Assembly: GCF_003002095.1 (NCBI RefSeq) | Contig: NZ_PVZC01000002.1 | Coordinates: 62,001-126,000 of the forward strand | Length of the DNA: 64,000 bases | Source of the DNA: Allonocardiopsis opalescens | GTDB lineage: Bacteria; Actinomycetota; Actinomycetes; Streptosporangiales; Streptosporangiaceae | Reading direction: 5' to 3' | Shown here: piece after piece, positions 23,400-33,305 of the stretch | How positions within the stretch are numbered: the first letter of the stretch is position 1 | How the letters are laid out: every line of letters begins with the position of its first letter | Made by a program: the position numbers and the translations under genes | The notes under the pieces: model-generated | Told to the model about the DNA's origin: nothing | What the model saw: only the letters and a program-made list of their open reading frames with translations | Database searches by the model: none

Positions 23400-24530
23400 T
23401 CAGCGGCGGGCATGCCACTCCAGCGTGGCGGCCACGACGCGGTCGGTGGCCGCGCTGCTCTGGTGGGGGCCGATCGGCAGGCTGAGGACCTGGTCGGCGA
23501 GCGCCTCCGCGATCGGCTGGGGTGCCGGGTGGTCCGCGGCGTAGACGGCGGAGCGGTGCGCGGGGGTCGGGTAGTGGATGACCGTCCCGATGCCGGCGGC
23601 GCCGAGTGCGGCGGCCGCGCGGTCGCGCTCGGCGCGCGAGCGGGCGCGCACCACGAACAGGTGCCAGGACGGGTCCGCCCACTCGGCCGTGCGGGGCGGC
23701 ACCAGTCCGTCGAGGCCGGCCAGGCCGCGCAGGTAGCGGTGGGCGATGGCGCGGCGGCGGGCGTTCCACTCGTCCAGGCGGTCCAGCTTGACGCGCAGCA
23801 GCGCCGCCTGGAGCTCGTCCAGCCGCGAGTGGGTGGCCGCCAGCTCGTGCACGTACTTGACCCGGGAGCCGTAGTTGCGCAGCAGGCGGAGCCGGTCGGC
23901 GATGGCGGGGTCGCCGGTGACGACGGCGCCGCCGTCGCCGAGGCTGCCGAGGTTCTTGGCCGGGTAGAAGCTGAAGGCCGCCGCCGCGGACGGTCCGGAG
24001 CCGATGGCGCGGCCGCGCAGCCGGGCGCCGTGGGCCTGGGCGGCGTCCTCGACGACGGGGATGCCGTGCCGGCCGGCGACGGCCGCGATGGCGTCCAGGT
24101 CGGCCGGGTGCCCGTAGAGGTGGACGGGCAGCACGGCCGCGGTCCGGGGGGTGATCGCGGCCTCGACCGTGTCGCCGGTGAGGACGTACAGTTCGCCGTC
24201 GGGCTCGACCGGTACCGGGCGGGCGCCGGTCGCGGACACGGCGAGCCAGGTGCCGATGAAGGTGTGCGAGGGGACGATCACCTCGTCGCCGGGGCCCACG
24301 TCCAGGGCGCGCAGGGCCAGCTCGATGGCGTCGGAGCCGCTGCCGACGGCGACGCAGTGCGGGCGGCCGCAGTAGCGGGCGAAGGCGGACTCGAAGGCGG
24401 CCAGTTCGGGGCCGAACAGGTAGCGGCCCGAGCGCAGCACCCGCGCCACGGCCGCGTCGATCTCGGCGCGCAGCTCCTCGTAGGGCGCGACCAGGTCGAG
24501 GAAGGGGATCTCGGGGGAGGCGGCGGTCAT
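23400..24530 (-). CDS. dTDP-3-oxo-hexose 3-aminotransferase (DegT/DnrJ/EryC1 family)
   Basis: 376 aa PLP enzyme of the sugar aminotransferase family. SFYPAKNLGSLGDGGAVVTG carries the Schiff-base Lys (about residue 192), VEDAAQAHGA the cofactor-stacking region, and RNYGSRVKYVHELAATHSRL the sugar-binding segment. It most resembles enzymes forming dTDP-3-amino-3,6-dideoxyhexoses (TylB, DesV, FdtB). Its ATG overlaps the ketoisomerase stop, and the dimethyltransferase lies just upstream, so amination is expected at C-3 with L-glutamate as donor. Last gene of the leftward cluster run. Confidence 0.92.
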   Translation of the reverse strand: MTAASPEIPFLDLVAPYEELRAEIDAAVARVLRSGRYLFGPELAAFESAFARYCGRPHCVAVGSGSDAIELALRALDVGPGDEVIVPSHTFIGTWLAVSATGARPVPVEPDGELYVLTGDTVEAAITPRTAAVLPVHLYGHPADLDAIAAVAGRHGIPVVEDAAQAHGARLRGRAIGSGPSAAAAFSFYPAKNLGSLGDGGAVVTGDPAIADRLRLLRNYGSRVKYVHELAATHSRLDELQAALLRVKLDRLDEWNARRRAIAHRYLRGLAGLDGLVPPRTAEWADPSWHLFVVRARSRAERDRAAAALGAAGIGTVIHYPTPAHRSAVYAADHPAPQPIAEALADQVLSLPIGPHQSSAATDRVVAATLEWHARR

Positions 24531-24973
24531 GACGGGCGCTCCCTCACGGCACGGGCGAACTCGGTGTACTCGCGGAAGTAGTCGTTCTCGTCGTAGTGGG
24601 CCGAGGCGAGCACCACGGCGACGGCCCCCGGGGAGAAGTGGGTCAGCCGGCGCCAGATCATCGGGCCGATGTAGAGGCCGAGGCCGGGCCGGTCCAGTTC
24701 GTAGCTCGCCTGCCGGTAGCCGTCGTCGACGGTGACCCGCAGCCGGCCGTGCACGGCGATCATCAGCTGGCGCAGCTCGCGGTGCCCGTGCCCGCCGCGC
24801 TCCGCGCCCTGCGGGATCCCGTAGAGGTAGTAGACGCGCTCGATGGGGAAGGGCACGTCGGTGCCGGTCTCCACCACCGCCAGCCCGCCGCGGGCGTCGG
24901 CGTGCTCGCGCAGCTCGACCAGGCGGGTCGGCTCGGCGGCCGTGCCGGGCGGCCGCCGCGGCCCGGCGCTCAC
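24527..24973 (-). CDS. dTDP-4-oxo-6-deoxyhexose 3,4-ketoisomerase (Tyl1a/FdtA/QdtA type)
   Basis: 148 aa cupin from GTG 24973, which overlaps the methyltransferase stop (GTGA). RGGHGHRELRQLMIAVHGRL contains the paired catalytic histidines and the arginine of the WxcM-like ketoisomerase family. VYYLYGIPQGAERGG and SAHYDENDYFREYTEF are also family segments. The enzyme moves the keto group from C-4 to C-3 so that the aminotransferase can act there. Whether C-4 ends gluco (Tyl1a, mycaminose) or galacto (FdtA, ravidosamine) cannot be read reliably. Confidence 0.9.
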   Translation of the reverse strand: MSAGPRRPPGTAAEPTRLVELREHADARGGLAVVETGTDVPFPIERVYYLYGIPQGAERGGHGHRELRQLMIAVHGRLRVTVDDGYRQASYELDRPGLGLYIGPMIWRRLTHFSPGAVAVVLASAHYDENDYFREYTEFARAVRERPS

Positions 24974-25692
24974 CGGGCCGCCGGGAGAATCGCGACGAAC
25001 AGGCCGCGCCCGGACGGGCCGCCCTCCAGGTAGCGCGCCTGGTAGCCCGCCCGGGCGGCCGCGCGCTCGTAGCCCTCCCGGGGGTGGAGGGTGAGGTGGT
25101 GCCGCTCGGCGAGGTGGCGGGCGCCGCCGACCGGGTCGGCGAGCACGTAGTGCACGTCGATGACGGTCACCCCGTCCTTCTCCACGGAGTGCGAGACCCG
25201 CGCGAGGGTGCGTTCGCCCGCGCGGACGATGTCGGCGGCGACGTAGCCCTCGATGAAGGTCTCGGGGAACCACCAGGGTTCCACCACGAGCACCCCGCCG
25301 GGCTCGGTGTGCCGCGCGAAGCAGGCGAAGGCCGCGTCCAGCTCGGCCTGGCCGGACAGGTGCGCGATCGAGCTGAACATGCAGGTCACCGCGGAGAAGC
25401 GCCGGCCGAGCGCGAAGTCGCGCATATCGCCGACGGTGACGCGGGCCCCGGGGGCGCGGCGGGCCGCGATCGCCGCCATGTCCTCGGCCAGCTCCAGCCC
25501 TTCGGCGCGGGCGAAGTGCCCGGTGAAGTGCCGCAGGTGGGCGCCGGTGCCGCAGGCGACGTCGAGCAGCGAGGACGCCCCCGGGCAGCGCTCCCGGACC
25601 AGCGCGGCGACGTCGGCCGCCTCGCGGGCGTGGTCCTTGCCCCGGTTGGTGTAGAAGAGCTCGTAGATCTCGGCGAACTCACCGTCGTACAT
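24970..25692 (-). CDS. dTDP-3-amino-hexose N,N-dimethyltransferase (DesVI/TylM1-like)
   Basis: 240 aa from ATG 25692 with GGAAGGA upstream; the start lies 14 bp inside the glycosyltransferase gene. SAM-binding motif LLDVACGTGAHLRHF (about 41-55), GDMRDFALGRRFSAVTCMFS (motif II region), and IDVHYVLADP later are typical of the sugar N,N-dimethyltransferases. MYDGEFAEIYELFYTNRGKD at the N-terminus matches the family lid. Supports a 3-dimethylamino sugar. Confidence 0.92.
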   Translation of the reverse strand: MYDGEFAEIYELFYTNRGKDHAREAADVAALVRERCPGASSLLDVACGTGAHLRHFTGHFARAEGLELAEDMAAIAARRAPGARVTVGDMRDFALGRRFSAVTCMFSSIAHLSGQAELDAAFACFARHTEPGGVLVVEPWWFPETFIEGYVAADIVRAGERTLARVSHSVEKDGVTVIDVHYVLADPVGGARHLAERHHLTLHPREGYERAAARAGYQARYLEGGPSGRGLFVAILPAAR

Positions 25693-26965
25693 CGGCCGGT
25701 CCTTCCGCGCGCACGAGCCGCGCCAGCTCGGCGGCGACCTCGTTGGGTGTCGGCTGGGCGCGCATCTCGGCGCCGATGCGCTCGGCGTTCGCACGGTAGG
25801 AGGGGTCGGTCAGCACCTGCTCCACGGCCTGCCGGATGCTGCGCGCGTCGGCCCGCGAGGGGTGGACGTAGACGCCGTTGCCGTTCGCGGTGATCTGCCG
25901 CCCGCGCACGCTCACGTCGTACATCTCGCCGACGAGGACCTGCGGCACCCCGTACACGGCCGCGGTGCCGGAGGTGCCGGTGCCGCCGTGGTGCACGATG
26001 GCCGAGCAGCTCGGCATGAGGGCGTGCAGCGGGACGAAGTCGACCAGCCGCACGTTGTCCGGCACCGGCCCCGAGCCGCGCTGCGCGCTGGGCACGGTGG
26101 CGACCAGTTCGGCGTCCAGGTCGGCGAACTCGTCGAGCAGTTCGGACAGCACCAGGCCGTGGCCGATCGTCCGCTCGGCGGAGACGCCCACGGTCAGGCA
26201 GACCCGCGGCCGCTCGGGCGGCTCCAGCAGCCACGGTTCCGGCACGGACGGGCCGTTGTAGGGGATGTAGCGCATCCCGATCCTGCGCAGCTCGCCGGGG
26301 AGCCGCAGGCTGGGCGGCGTGGTGTCGATCGACCACTGGCCGACGGTCAGCTCCTCGGAGAAGGCGAAGCCGTGCCGCGCGCCGCTCCACTCGTACCATT
26401 CGCGCAGCGGGTCCTCGCGGTGCGCGGGCGGCTGCGCCGCGGCCGCGTCGAGGAAGTGGCGGCGCATCGAGTCGAGCACGTCGGGGCCCCACAGCAGCCG
26501 GGCGTGCGGGGTGCCGGTGGCGGCGGCGGCCATCGCGCCGCCGAAGGTGAACTGCTCCCAGATGATCAGGTCGGGCCGCCAGCGGCGGGTGAACTCGATC
26601 AGGCCGGCCACGAAGGGCTCGTCGTTGACCATCGAGTAGAAGGTGGGCACCAGCACGCTCTGCTGGCCGAGCAGGTACTCCCAGCTGCGCCCCTTGGCGG
26701 GGTCGTCCAGGTCGATGCCCGAGGCCCAGATCTGGATCTCCTGGCCGATCTCGCCCATCAGCTCGACGAAGGCGGTGTCGGCGCCGACCGGGACCCCGGT
26801 GAGCCCGGCGCCGGTGACGGCCGGCATCAGCGCGGGCTGGCTGGCGACGCGGACCTCGTGCCCGGCATTGCGCAGCGCCGAGGCGAGCGGCACCAGCGTG
26901 TGGAAGTGGGTGTCCCAGGCGAAGCAGGCCAGCAGGAAGCGCAGCGGGCGCCGGGGGCCGCTCAT
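25679..26965 (-). CDS. macrolide glycosyltransferase (DesVII/EryCIII/TylM2-like)
   Basis: 428 aa GT-B enzyme from ATG 26965. RFLLACFAWDTHFHTLVPLA gives the acceptor-domain start, WEQFTFGGAMAAAATGTPHA a family segment, and HHGGTGTSGTAAVYGVPQVL (about 345-364) the nucleotide-sugar-binding motif. Members attach the dTDP-aminosugar to a macrolactone hydroxyl and need a P450-like partner, encoded immediately before it with an ATGA overlap. Acceptor is inferred to be the product of the adjacent PKS. Confidence 0.93.
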   Translation of the reverse strand: MSGPRRPLRFLLACFAWDTHFHTLVPLASALRNAGHEVRVASQPALMPAVTGAGLTGVPVGADTAFVELMGEIGQEIQIWASGIDLDDPAKGRSWEYLLGQQSVLVPTFYSMVNDEPFVAGLIEFTRRWRPDLIIWEQFTFGGAMAAAATGTPHARLLWGPDVLDSMRRHFLDAAAAQPPAHREDPLREWYEWSGARHGFAFSEELTVGQWSIDTTPPSLRLPGELRRIGMRYIPYNGPSVPEPWLLEPPERPRVCLTVGVSAERTIGHGLVLSELLDEFADLDAELVATVPSAQRGSGPVPDNVRLVDFVPLHALMPSCSAIVHHGGTGTSGTAAVYGVPQVLVGEMYDVSVRGRQITANGNGVYVHPSRADARSIRQAVEQVLTDPSYRANAERIGAEMRAQPTPNEVAAELARLVRAEGPADVRR

Positions 26966-28041
26966 GCCGCCACCGCCAGCGGGAAGGAGTGCCAGCCGCG
27001 CACCACCGGGGAGCGGCGGGGGCGCAGCGGCGCGCCGGCGGGGGCGAGGTCGGGGCGGTGCGCGGCGAGGGCGGCGAGGGCGAGGGCCGTGAGGCGGTGC
27101 ACGGTGCTCCCGGCCGCCCCCGGTCCGATCGGTTCGGCCGGTCCGGGTTCGCGGTCGGGCCGGAACAGGTCGGGTTCGGTGAAGGCCCGCGGGTCGCGGT
27201 TGGCGCCGCCGACGAGCACGACCACCTGCTCGCCCGCCGCGACCGCCCGCCCGGCCAGTTCGACGTCCTGCTGCGCGACGCGGGCCCGGATCTGCACCGG
27301 CGGGTCGAAGCGCAGGGTCTCGGCGGCCACCGCGGCGGCCGCGTCCGGTTCGGCGCAGCCGCCCGGCCACCGGTCGGGCAGCAGCGCCGCGACGGCGTTG
27401 CCGACGGCGGCCGCCACCGGCTCGGTCAGCGCGACGACCAGCGCCACCGCGTCCTCGGCGGCGCCCAGCTCCTTCAGCCGCAGCAGCGCGGCGGGCACGC
27501 TCACCGCGGTGGCCAGGCGCTGCGCGGCCAGCTCCACGTTGAGGGCGGGCGCGAGTTCGGCGCTGAGCGCGGCGAGCGGCGCCGGCGGCAGGTCGAGCAG
27601 TCCGGCGGCCATCGCGGCGGCGCACGGCCGCGCGTAGTCGGCGACGAGGTCGAAGGCGGGCGGCAGGCGCTCGGCGCGGTCCGCGCAGACCGCGGCCAGC
27701 GCGCCGGGGTCCAGGCGCACGGCCGGTCCCGGCGGGGCCAGGTCCAGCGGCTGCACCACGGGGCCGGGATCGGATCCGTCGGGCGCGTGCTCGCCGAAGC
27801 GGCCGTCGGCGAGCACCGCGGCGGCCACCTCGTACCGGGCGGTCACCCAGGCGCCCACGGCGCTGCGCACCAGCGGGTCCGCCTCGCGGACCGCCGCGGC
27901 CAGCGGGTAGGGGTCGTCGTCGAAGCCGGTGAGCAGGCGCGCGTAGTGGTCGCCGTGGGCTCCGTGCACCCATCTGAGCGCCTGGGCCAGCTGCAGCCGC
28001 CGGCCGAGTTCGTGGTCGGCCAGGTCCCGTTCGTTCCGCAT
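26962..28041 (-). CDS. P450-like glycosyltransferase activator (DesVIII/EryCII/TylM3-like)
   Basis: 359 aa from ATG 28041, two bases after the PKS stop. It is related to cytochrome P450 (FGEHAPDG, ETLRFDPPVQIRARVAQQDV as the ExxR-like/beta region, GGANRDPRAFTEPDLFRPDR), but the haem-binding loop reads IGPGAAGSTVHRLT with no Cys ligand. Such proteins lost haem and serve as allosteric partners of macrolide aminosugar transferases. Gene order partner-then-transferase is the standard one. The longer open frame across the neighbouring PKS gene is spurious. Confidence 0.92.
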   Translation of the reverse strand: MRNERDLADHELGRRLQLAQALRWVHGAHGDHYARLLTGFDDDPYPLAAAVREADPLVRSAVGAWVTARYEVAAAVLADGRFGEHAPDGSDPGPVVQPLDLAPPGPAVRLDPGALAAVCADRAERLPPAFDLVADYARPCAAAMAAGLLDLPPAPLAALSAELAPALNVELAAQRLATAVSVPAALLRLKELGAAEDAVALVVALTEPVAAAVGNAVAALLPDRWPGGCAEPDAAAAVAAETLRFDPPVQIRARVAQQDVELAGRAVAAGEQVVVLVGGANRDPRAFTEPDLFRPDREPGPAEPIGPGAAGSTVHRLTALALAALAAHRPDLAPAGAPLRPRRSPVVRGWHSFPLAVAA

Positions 28042-28043
28042 GG

Positions 28044-31000
28044 TCAGCTCCGTCCGCACAGTCCGTCCAGCCAGGTGTCGATCTCGTGCGCGGTGACCTC
28101 GGCGAAGTCCCGCATGACGGTGAAGTGGTCGCCGGGCACGTCCACGGCCCGGTGCTCGAACGGCCAGCTGGCCCGCCAGTCCCCCGCCCACTCGCCCATC
28201 GGCTCGCTGGCGCGCAGCAGCAGCACCGGGGCGCCGGACGGGCGCGGCGTCCACTCCGCGAGCAGTGCCTCGTAGGCGCCCAGCGCGGTGAGGCGGGCGT
28301 CGGTCATCGGCACCAGCTCGTCGGCGAAGAGCCCGAAGGTGAGCGCGTCCTGCCAGTGCCGCATCGCGTCCTGGGCCTTGGGCGGGTAGGCGTCGACCAG
28401 GATCTCGCCGCTGGGGGCGGTGCCGCGCTCGGCGAGGTGCGCCGCGAGGGCGTTGGCGAACAGGGCGCCCGCGGAGTAGCCGAGCACGACGAAGGGCCGG
28501 TCGGCCAGCAGCGGGAGGACGGCCGCCGCCAGCGCGCCCGCCGCGGCCTCGACGCTCGCCGCGATCGGCTCGCCGGCCTGGTAGCCGGGGAGTGAGACCG
28601 CCGCCATGGGCCGGCGGCCGCCGAAGCCGGCGGCCAGCCGGGCGAACTCGTGCGGACCGCTGATCGCGGCGGCTCCGCTGCAGCAGACGATCAGCGGCCC
28701 CGTTCCGCCCTCGGCCAGCGTCACCGGCCGCGGCGGAGCGGGCAGCTCCGCCGGGTCGCGGAAGACCGGCCGGAAGCCGGCCGTCCGGGCGAGCAGGCCG
28801 AGGAAGTCGCGGGAGCGCCCGGCCCTGGCCGCGTCCAGGTACAGCTCGCGCAGCAGCCCGGTCGGCGCGCGCTCGCCGCCGGAGCCCAGTTCGGCGCCGA
28901 TCAGCTCGGCGAGCGCGGCCGCGTCGGGGCGGGTGAACACGGCGGTGGCGGGGATCGCGGCCCCGGTGGCGGCGCGGATGCGGTTGCGGAACTCCACCGC
29001 GGTGAGCGAGTCGAAGCCCAGCGCGGCGAAGGGCCGGTCGGCCGGCACGCTCTCGGCGCCGGGATGGCCGAGCACCAGCGCCGCCGTCCGCCGGACCAGC
29101 GCGGTCAGCTCCCGCCGCCGCTCGGCCGCGGGCAGTGCCGCCAGCCGGTCTCGTTCGGCGGCCGGGGCGGCCGCTTCGGCCGCCGGGCGGGGCGCCGCCC
29201 GCAGCTGCGGGAGTTCGGCCAGCAGCGGCCGCTCGCGGGCCGCCGTGTAGCCGACGGCGAAGCGCGGCCAGTCCATCCGGGTGATGACGGCGCAGGTGTC
29301 GCCGCGGCCGATCGCGGCCGCGAGTTCGGCCACGGCCCGCTCGGGTTCCATCGCCAGCACGCCGCGCCGCGCCAGCTCGGCCTCGGCGTCGGCCACGGTG
29401 GCCAGGCCGGACCCGGCCCACAGCCCCCAGGCGACGCTGGTGGCGACCCGCCCGCGGGCCCGCCGGTCGGCGGCGAGCGCGTCCAGGTAGGCGTTGGCGG
29501 CCGCGTACACGCTCTGCCCGCCGCTGCCCCACACCCCGGAGTTGGAGGAGAACAGCACGAAGGCGTCCAGCGCGGTCGGGTCGAGCAGGGCGTCGAGGTT
29601 CCGGGCGCCGCGGACCTTGGCCGCCAGTACGGACTCCAGCTCGTCGGCGCCGGTGTCGGCCAGCGCGCTCCACTGGCCGGCGCCGGCCGCGTGGAAGACC
29701 GCGGTGACCGTCTCCCCGGCGCGGGAGATGCCGGCCAGCACCTCGGCGAGGGCGGTGCGGTCGGCCACGTCGCAGGCGACCGCGCTGACCCTGGCCCGGC
29801 CGGCGCCGGCCAGCTCGGCCAGGCGGGCGCGGACCGCGGGGTCGTCCGGGCCGCGGCGGCCGAGCAGGATCACGTGCTCGGCGCCGCCGGCGGCCAGCCA
29901 GCGGGCGACGTGCCCGCCCACCCCGCCGGTGCCGCCGGTGACCAGCACGGTGCCGCGGGGCGTCCACGGCGCCGCGTCCGCCGGTGGGCCGGCCGGGCGC
30001 AGCCTGCGGGCCAGCACGCGCTCGCCGCGCACCGCCAGTTGGTCTTCGGCGCCGGCCCCGGCGAGCAGCCCGAGCAGCGGCCCGGCGGGCCGGTCCGGGG
30101 GCAGGTCGACCAGCCCGCCCCAGCGCTGCGGGTGCTCCAAGGACGCGGCCAGCCCGAAGCCCCACAGCAGGGCCTGAAGCGGCTCGACCCGCTCCGCCTC
30201 GGCTCCGGTGCGCACCCCGCCGCTGGTGCGCAGCCACAGCCGTGCCGTGCCGCCCAGGTCGACGAGCGCCTGGGTCAGCGCCAGTGTCGGGGCCAGGGCG
30301 GCGGCGGGATCGGCCCCGGAGACGGCGGCGTCGAGCAGGGAGAGCACCCCGGTCGCCCCGGCGAGCTCGTCGGCCAGGGCGGCGGCGTAGCGCTTGCGGT
30401 CGGGTTCGGCCGGGTCCAGCTCGACCACGCTCACGGCGGCGTCGTCGGTGAGCCCGGCGGCCGCCGCGGTCCGCCCGCTCGGGACGACGAGCAGCCACCG
30501 GCCCGGGTCGGTGCCGGCCGGCGGTCGCGGCAGCGGGGTCCAGCCCACCTGGTAGCGCCAGTCGTCGGCCGGGCCGGCGCGGCGCTCCGGTTCGAGCCAG
30601 AAGGAGTCGCGCTGGAAGGGGTAGGTGGGCAGCTCGACGCGCCGGGCGCCGCGCCCGGCGAAGGCGGCGGTCCAGTCCACGGCGACGCCGTCGACGTGCG
30701 CCTCGGCCAGGGAGGTCAGGAAGCGCTCGGCGCCGCCGTCGCCGCGGCGCAGGGTGCCGATGGCCGCCGCCCGCCCGCCCAGGGTGTCCAGCAGCGGCGC
30801 GACCAGGACCGGGTGCGGACTGCACTCCACGAAGGTGGTGATGCCGTGCTCGGCCAGCCGCTCGGCGGCGTCCTTGAAGCGCACGGTCGCGCGCAGATTG
30901 GCCACCCAGTAGCCGGCGTCCAGCTCGGCGGTGTCGGTGAAGGCCGTCCGCACGGTGGAGAAGAACGGGACGCTGCCGGAGCGGGGCGCGAGCCCGGCCA

Positions 31001-33305
31001 GGGCGGCGGTCAGCTCCGGGGCGAGCGCGTCGACCTGCGCGGAGTGCGCGGCGTAGTCGACCGGCACCGGGGTGGCCTTCACCCCCTCGGCGGCGAGTTC
31101 GGCGGCGAGCGCGCCGAGAGCCGCCACCGGCCCCGACAGCACGGCGGCGGCCGGGCCGTTGACGGCGGCGACGGAGATCTCGGGGCGGCGCTCGGTGTGG
31201 CCGCGCACCGCGGCGAGCGGGGCGGCGACCGCGAGCATGGTGCCCGCCCCGGCGATCGCGGTGACCGCCCGTGAGCGGCGGGCGACGATCCGGGCGCCGT
31301 CGGCGAGCGACAGGCCGCCGGCGACGCAGGCGGCGGCGATCTCGCCCTGGCTGTGGCCGACGACCGCCTCGGGCACCACGCCGTGCCGCCGCCACAGCCC
31401 GGCCAGCGCCACCATCACCGCCCACAGCGCGGGCTGCACCACGTCGACCCGCCGCAGCGCGGCCTCGTCGTCGAGCACGTCGGGGAGCCGCCAGTCCACG
31501 TGCGGGGCGAGCGCCGCGGCGCAGGCGTCCAGTTCGGCGGCGAAGGCGGGCGAGGCGGCGGCCAGTTCGGTGGCCATCCCGACCCACTGCGCGCCCTGCC
31601 CGGGGAAGACCAGCGCCACCCGCCGGTCCGGCGCGGCGGTGCCGCGCACCGCCCCGGTGAGCGGGCCGAGCCGCCGGGCCGCGCTCGCGTCGCCGGGGTC
31701 CAGCAGGACCGCCCGGTGCTCGAAGGGGGCGCGGCCGGCGGCCAGCGAGAAGCCGACGTCGGCTGCGCGCTCGGGGGCGGCCGCGAGCCGGTCGGCCAGC
31801 GCCCGGGCCTGCGCGCGCAGCGCGCCCTCGGTGCGCGCGCCCAGCGGCCAGGGCACCGGCGCGGACGGCGCCCAGGCGGGGGCGGCGCTCTCGTCCTCCG
31901 GGGCGGGCGCCTCGTCGGGCGCCTCCTCGAGGATCGCGTGCGCGTTGGTGCCGCTGATGCCGAACGAGGACACCCCGGCCCGCCGGACCCGGCCGCCGGC
32001 CGGCCACGGCGCGGCCGCGGCGGCGGGCTCCACCCCGCTGCCGGCCCACTCCACCAGCGGCGTCGGCCGCTCGGCGTGCAGGGACGCGGGCAGGGTGCCG
32101 TGCTCCAGCGCCAGCAGGATCTTCAGCACCCCGGCGACGCCGGCGGCGGCCTGGGTGTGCCCGAGGTTGGACTTGACCGAGCCCAGCCGCAGCGGCCGCC
32201 CGGCCGGGCGGTCCCGGCCGTAGACCTCGATGAGCGCGTCCGCCTCGATCGGGTCGCCCAGCCGGGTGCCGGTGCCGTGCGCCTCGACGGCGTCCACGTC
32301 GGCCGGGCCGAGCCGGGCGTCGGCGAGCGCGGCCCGGATCACCCGGACCTGCGCCGGTCCGCTCGGCGCGGTCAGCCCGTTGGACGCGCCGTCGGAGTTG
32401 ACGGCGGTGCCCCGGACGACGCCGAGCACCCGGCGGCCGGCGCGGCGGGCGTCGGAGAGCCGTTCCAGCAGCAGCATGCCCACGCCCTCGCCGGGGCCGA
32501 AGCCGTCGGCGCCGGCGGCGAAGGGCCTGCTGCGCCCGTCGGCGGCCAGTCCGCGCTGGCGGGAGAAGGCGGTGAGGGTGGCCGGGGAGGCCATCACGGT
32601 GGCGCCGCCCGCCAGGGCCAGCGCGCACTCGCCGCGGCGCAGCGACTGCACGGCGAGGTGCAGCGCGACCAGCGAGGACGAGCAGGCCGTGTCGACGGTC
32701 AGCGCCGGCCCGGTGAGGCCGAGCAGGTAGGCGACGCGTCCGGAGGCCACGCTCGGCACGGTGCCGATGGCGAGCTGGCCCTCCAGTTCGTGGACGGTGT
32801 CGTAGGGGGTGGCGGCGTAGCCGGTGGACCAGGTGCCCAGGAACACGCCGGTCCCGGTGCCGTGCAGGGCCGGCGGCGCGATCCCGGCGCGCTCGACCGC
32901 CTCCCAGGAGGTTTCCAGGACCAGCCGCTGCTGGGGGTCCATCGCCAGCGCCTCGCGCGGCGAGATGCCGAAGAAGGCGGGGTCGAAGCGGTCGGCGCCG
33001 CTCAGGAAGCCGCCGGCCGCGCAGTAGGTGGTGCCGGGCCGGTCGGGGTCGGGGTCCACCAGCCCGGCGAGGTCCCAGCCGCGGTCGGCGGGCAGGCCGC
33101 CGATCGCGTCGGCGCCGGAGTCGAGCAGCTCCCACAGCTGCTCGGGCCGCTCGATGCCGCCGGGGAGCCGGCAGGCGGTGCCGATGACGGCGATCGGCTC
33201 GGCGGTCCGCGCCCGCTCCCGCTCCAGCCGCGCGGACACGTCCTTCAGCTCGGTGGTGGCCCGCCACAGGTAGTCGCGCAGCCGGGCCTGCTCGGTCTCG
33301 CTCAC
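28044..33305 (-). CDS. modular PKS, module 5 + thioesterase (KS-AT-KR-ACP-TE)
   Basis: 1753 aa from GTG 33305, overlapping the previous PKS stop (GTGA). N-terminal docking helix (residues 1-30, [20 protein letters not shown]). KS about 38-460 with active Cys208 in [11 protein letters not shown] about 560-860 with Ser652 in GHSQG and YAAHSAQVD, close to the methylmalonyl YASH type. KR about 1110-1300: intact TGGTGGVGG, no LDD motif, Trp in [11 protein letters not shown], hence A-type. ACP Ser1433 in [12 protein letters not shown] about 1500-1753 with Ser1611 (GYSAG) and His1727 (PGDHF). Terminal module: last methylmalonate, reduced to hydroxyl, then lactonised. No DH or ER. Confidence 0.95.
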   Translation of the reverse strand: MSETEQARLRDYLWRATTELKDVSARLERERARTAEPIAVIGTACRLPGGIERPEQLWELLDSGADAIGGLPADRGWDLAGLVDPDPDRPGTTYCAAGGFLSGADRFDPAFFGISPREALAMDPQQRLVLETSWEAVERAGIAPPALHGTGTGVFLGTWSTGYAATPYDTVHELEGQLAIGTVPSVASGRVAYLLGLTGPALTVDTACSSSLVALHLAVQSLRRGECALALAGGATVMASPATLTAFSRQRGLAADGRSRPFAAGADGFGPGEGVGMLLLERLSDARRAGRRVLGVVRGTAVNSDGASNGLTAPSGPAQVRVIRAALADARLGPADVDAVEAHGTGTRLGDPIEADALIEVYGRDRPAGRPLRLGSVKSNLGHTQAAAGVAGVLKILLALEHGTLPASLHAERPTPLVEWAGSGVEPAAAAAPWPAGGRVRRAGVSSFGISGTNAHAILEEAPDEAPAPEDESAAPAWAPSAPVPWPLGARTEGALRAQARALADRLAAAPERAADVGFSLAAGRAPFEHRAVLLDPGDASAARRLGPLTGAVRGTAAPDRRVALVFPGQGAQWVGMATELAAASPAFAAELDACAAALAPHVDWRLPDVLDDEAALRRVDVVQPALWAVMVALAGLWRRHGVVPEAVVGHSQGEIAAACVAGGLSLADGARIVARRSRAVTAIAGAGTMLAVAAPLAAVRGHTERRPEISVAAVNGPAAAVLSGPVAALGALAAELAAEGVKATPVPVDYAAHSAQVDALAPELTAALAGLAPRSGSVPFFSTVRTAFTDTAELDAGYWVANLRATVRFKDAAERLAEHGITTFVECSPHPVLVAPLLDTLGGRAAAIGTLRRGDGGAERFLTSLAEAHVDGVAVDWTAAFAGRGARRVELPTYPFQRDSFWLEPERRAGPADDWRYQVGWTPLPRPPAGTDPGRWLLVVPSGRTAAAAGLTDDAAVSVVELDPAEPDRKRYAAALADELAGATGVLSLLDAAVSGADPAAALAPTLALTQALVDLGGTARLWLRTSGGVRTGAEAERVEPLQALLWGFGLAASLEHPQRWGGLVDLPPDRPAGPLLGLLAGAGAEDQLAVRGERVLARRLRPAGPPADAAPWTPRGTVLVTGGTGGVGGHVARWLAAGGAEHVILLGRRGPDDPAVRARLAELAGAGRARVSAVACDVADRTALAEVLAGISRAGETVTAVFHAAGAGQWSALADTGADELESVLAAKVRGARNLDALLDPTALDAFVLFSSNSGVWGSGGQSVYAAANAYLDALAADRRARGRVATSVAWGLWAGSGLATVADAEAELARRGVLAMEPERAVAELAAAIGRGDTCAVITRMDWPRFAVGYTAARERPLLAELPQLRAAPRPAAEAAAPAAERDRLAALPAAERRRELTALVRRTAALVLGHPGAESVPADRPFAALGFDSLTAVEFRNRIRAATGAAIPATAVFTRPDAAALAELIGAELGSGGERAPTGLLRELYLDAARAGRSRDFLGLLARTAGFRPVFRDPAELPAPPRPVTLAEGGTGPLIVCCSGAAAISGPHEFARLAAGFGGRRPMAAVSLPGYQAGEPIAASVEAAAGALAAAVLPLLADRPFVVLGYSAGALFANALAAHLAERGTAPSGEILVDAYPPKAQDAMRHWQDALTFGLFADELVPMTDARLTALGAYEALLAEWTPRPSGAPVLLLRASEPMGEWAGDWRASWPFEHRAVDVPGDHFTVMRDFAEVTAHEIDTWLDGLCGRS

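Noticed and set aside
26962-33267. 2101-codon minus-strand frame covering the glycosyltransferase partner and much of the last PKS gene
   Set aside because: Only its last 359 codons (from ATG 28041) encode a real protein; the rest is a shifted reading of the PKS.
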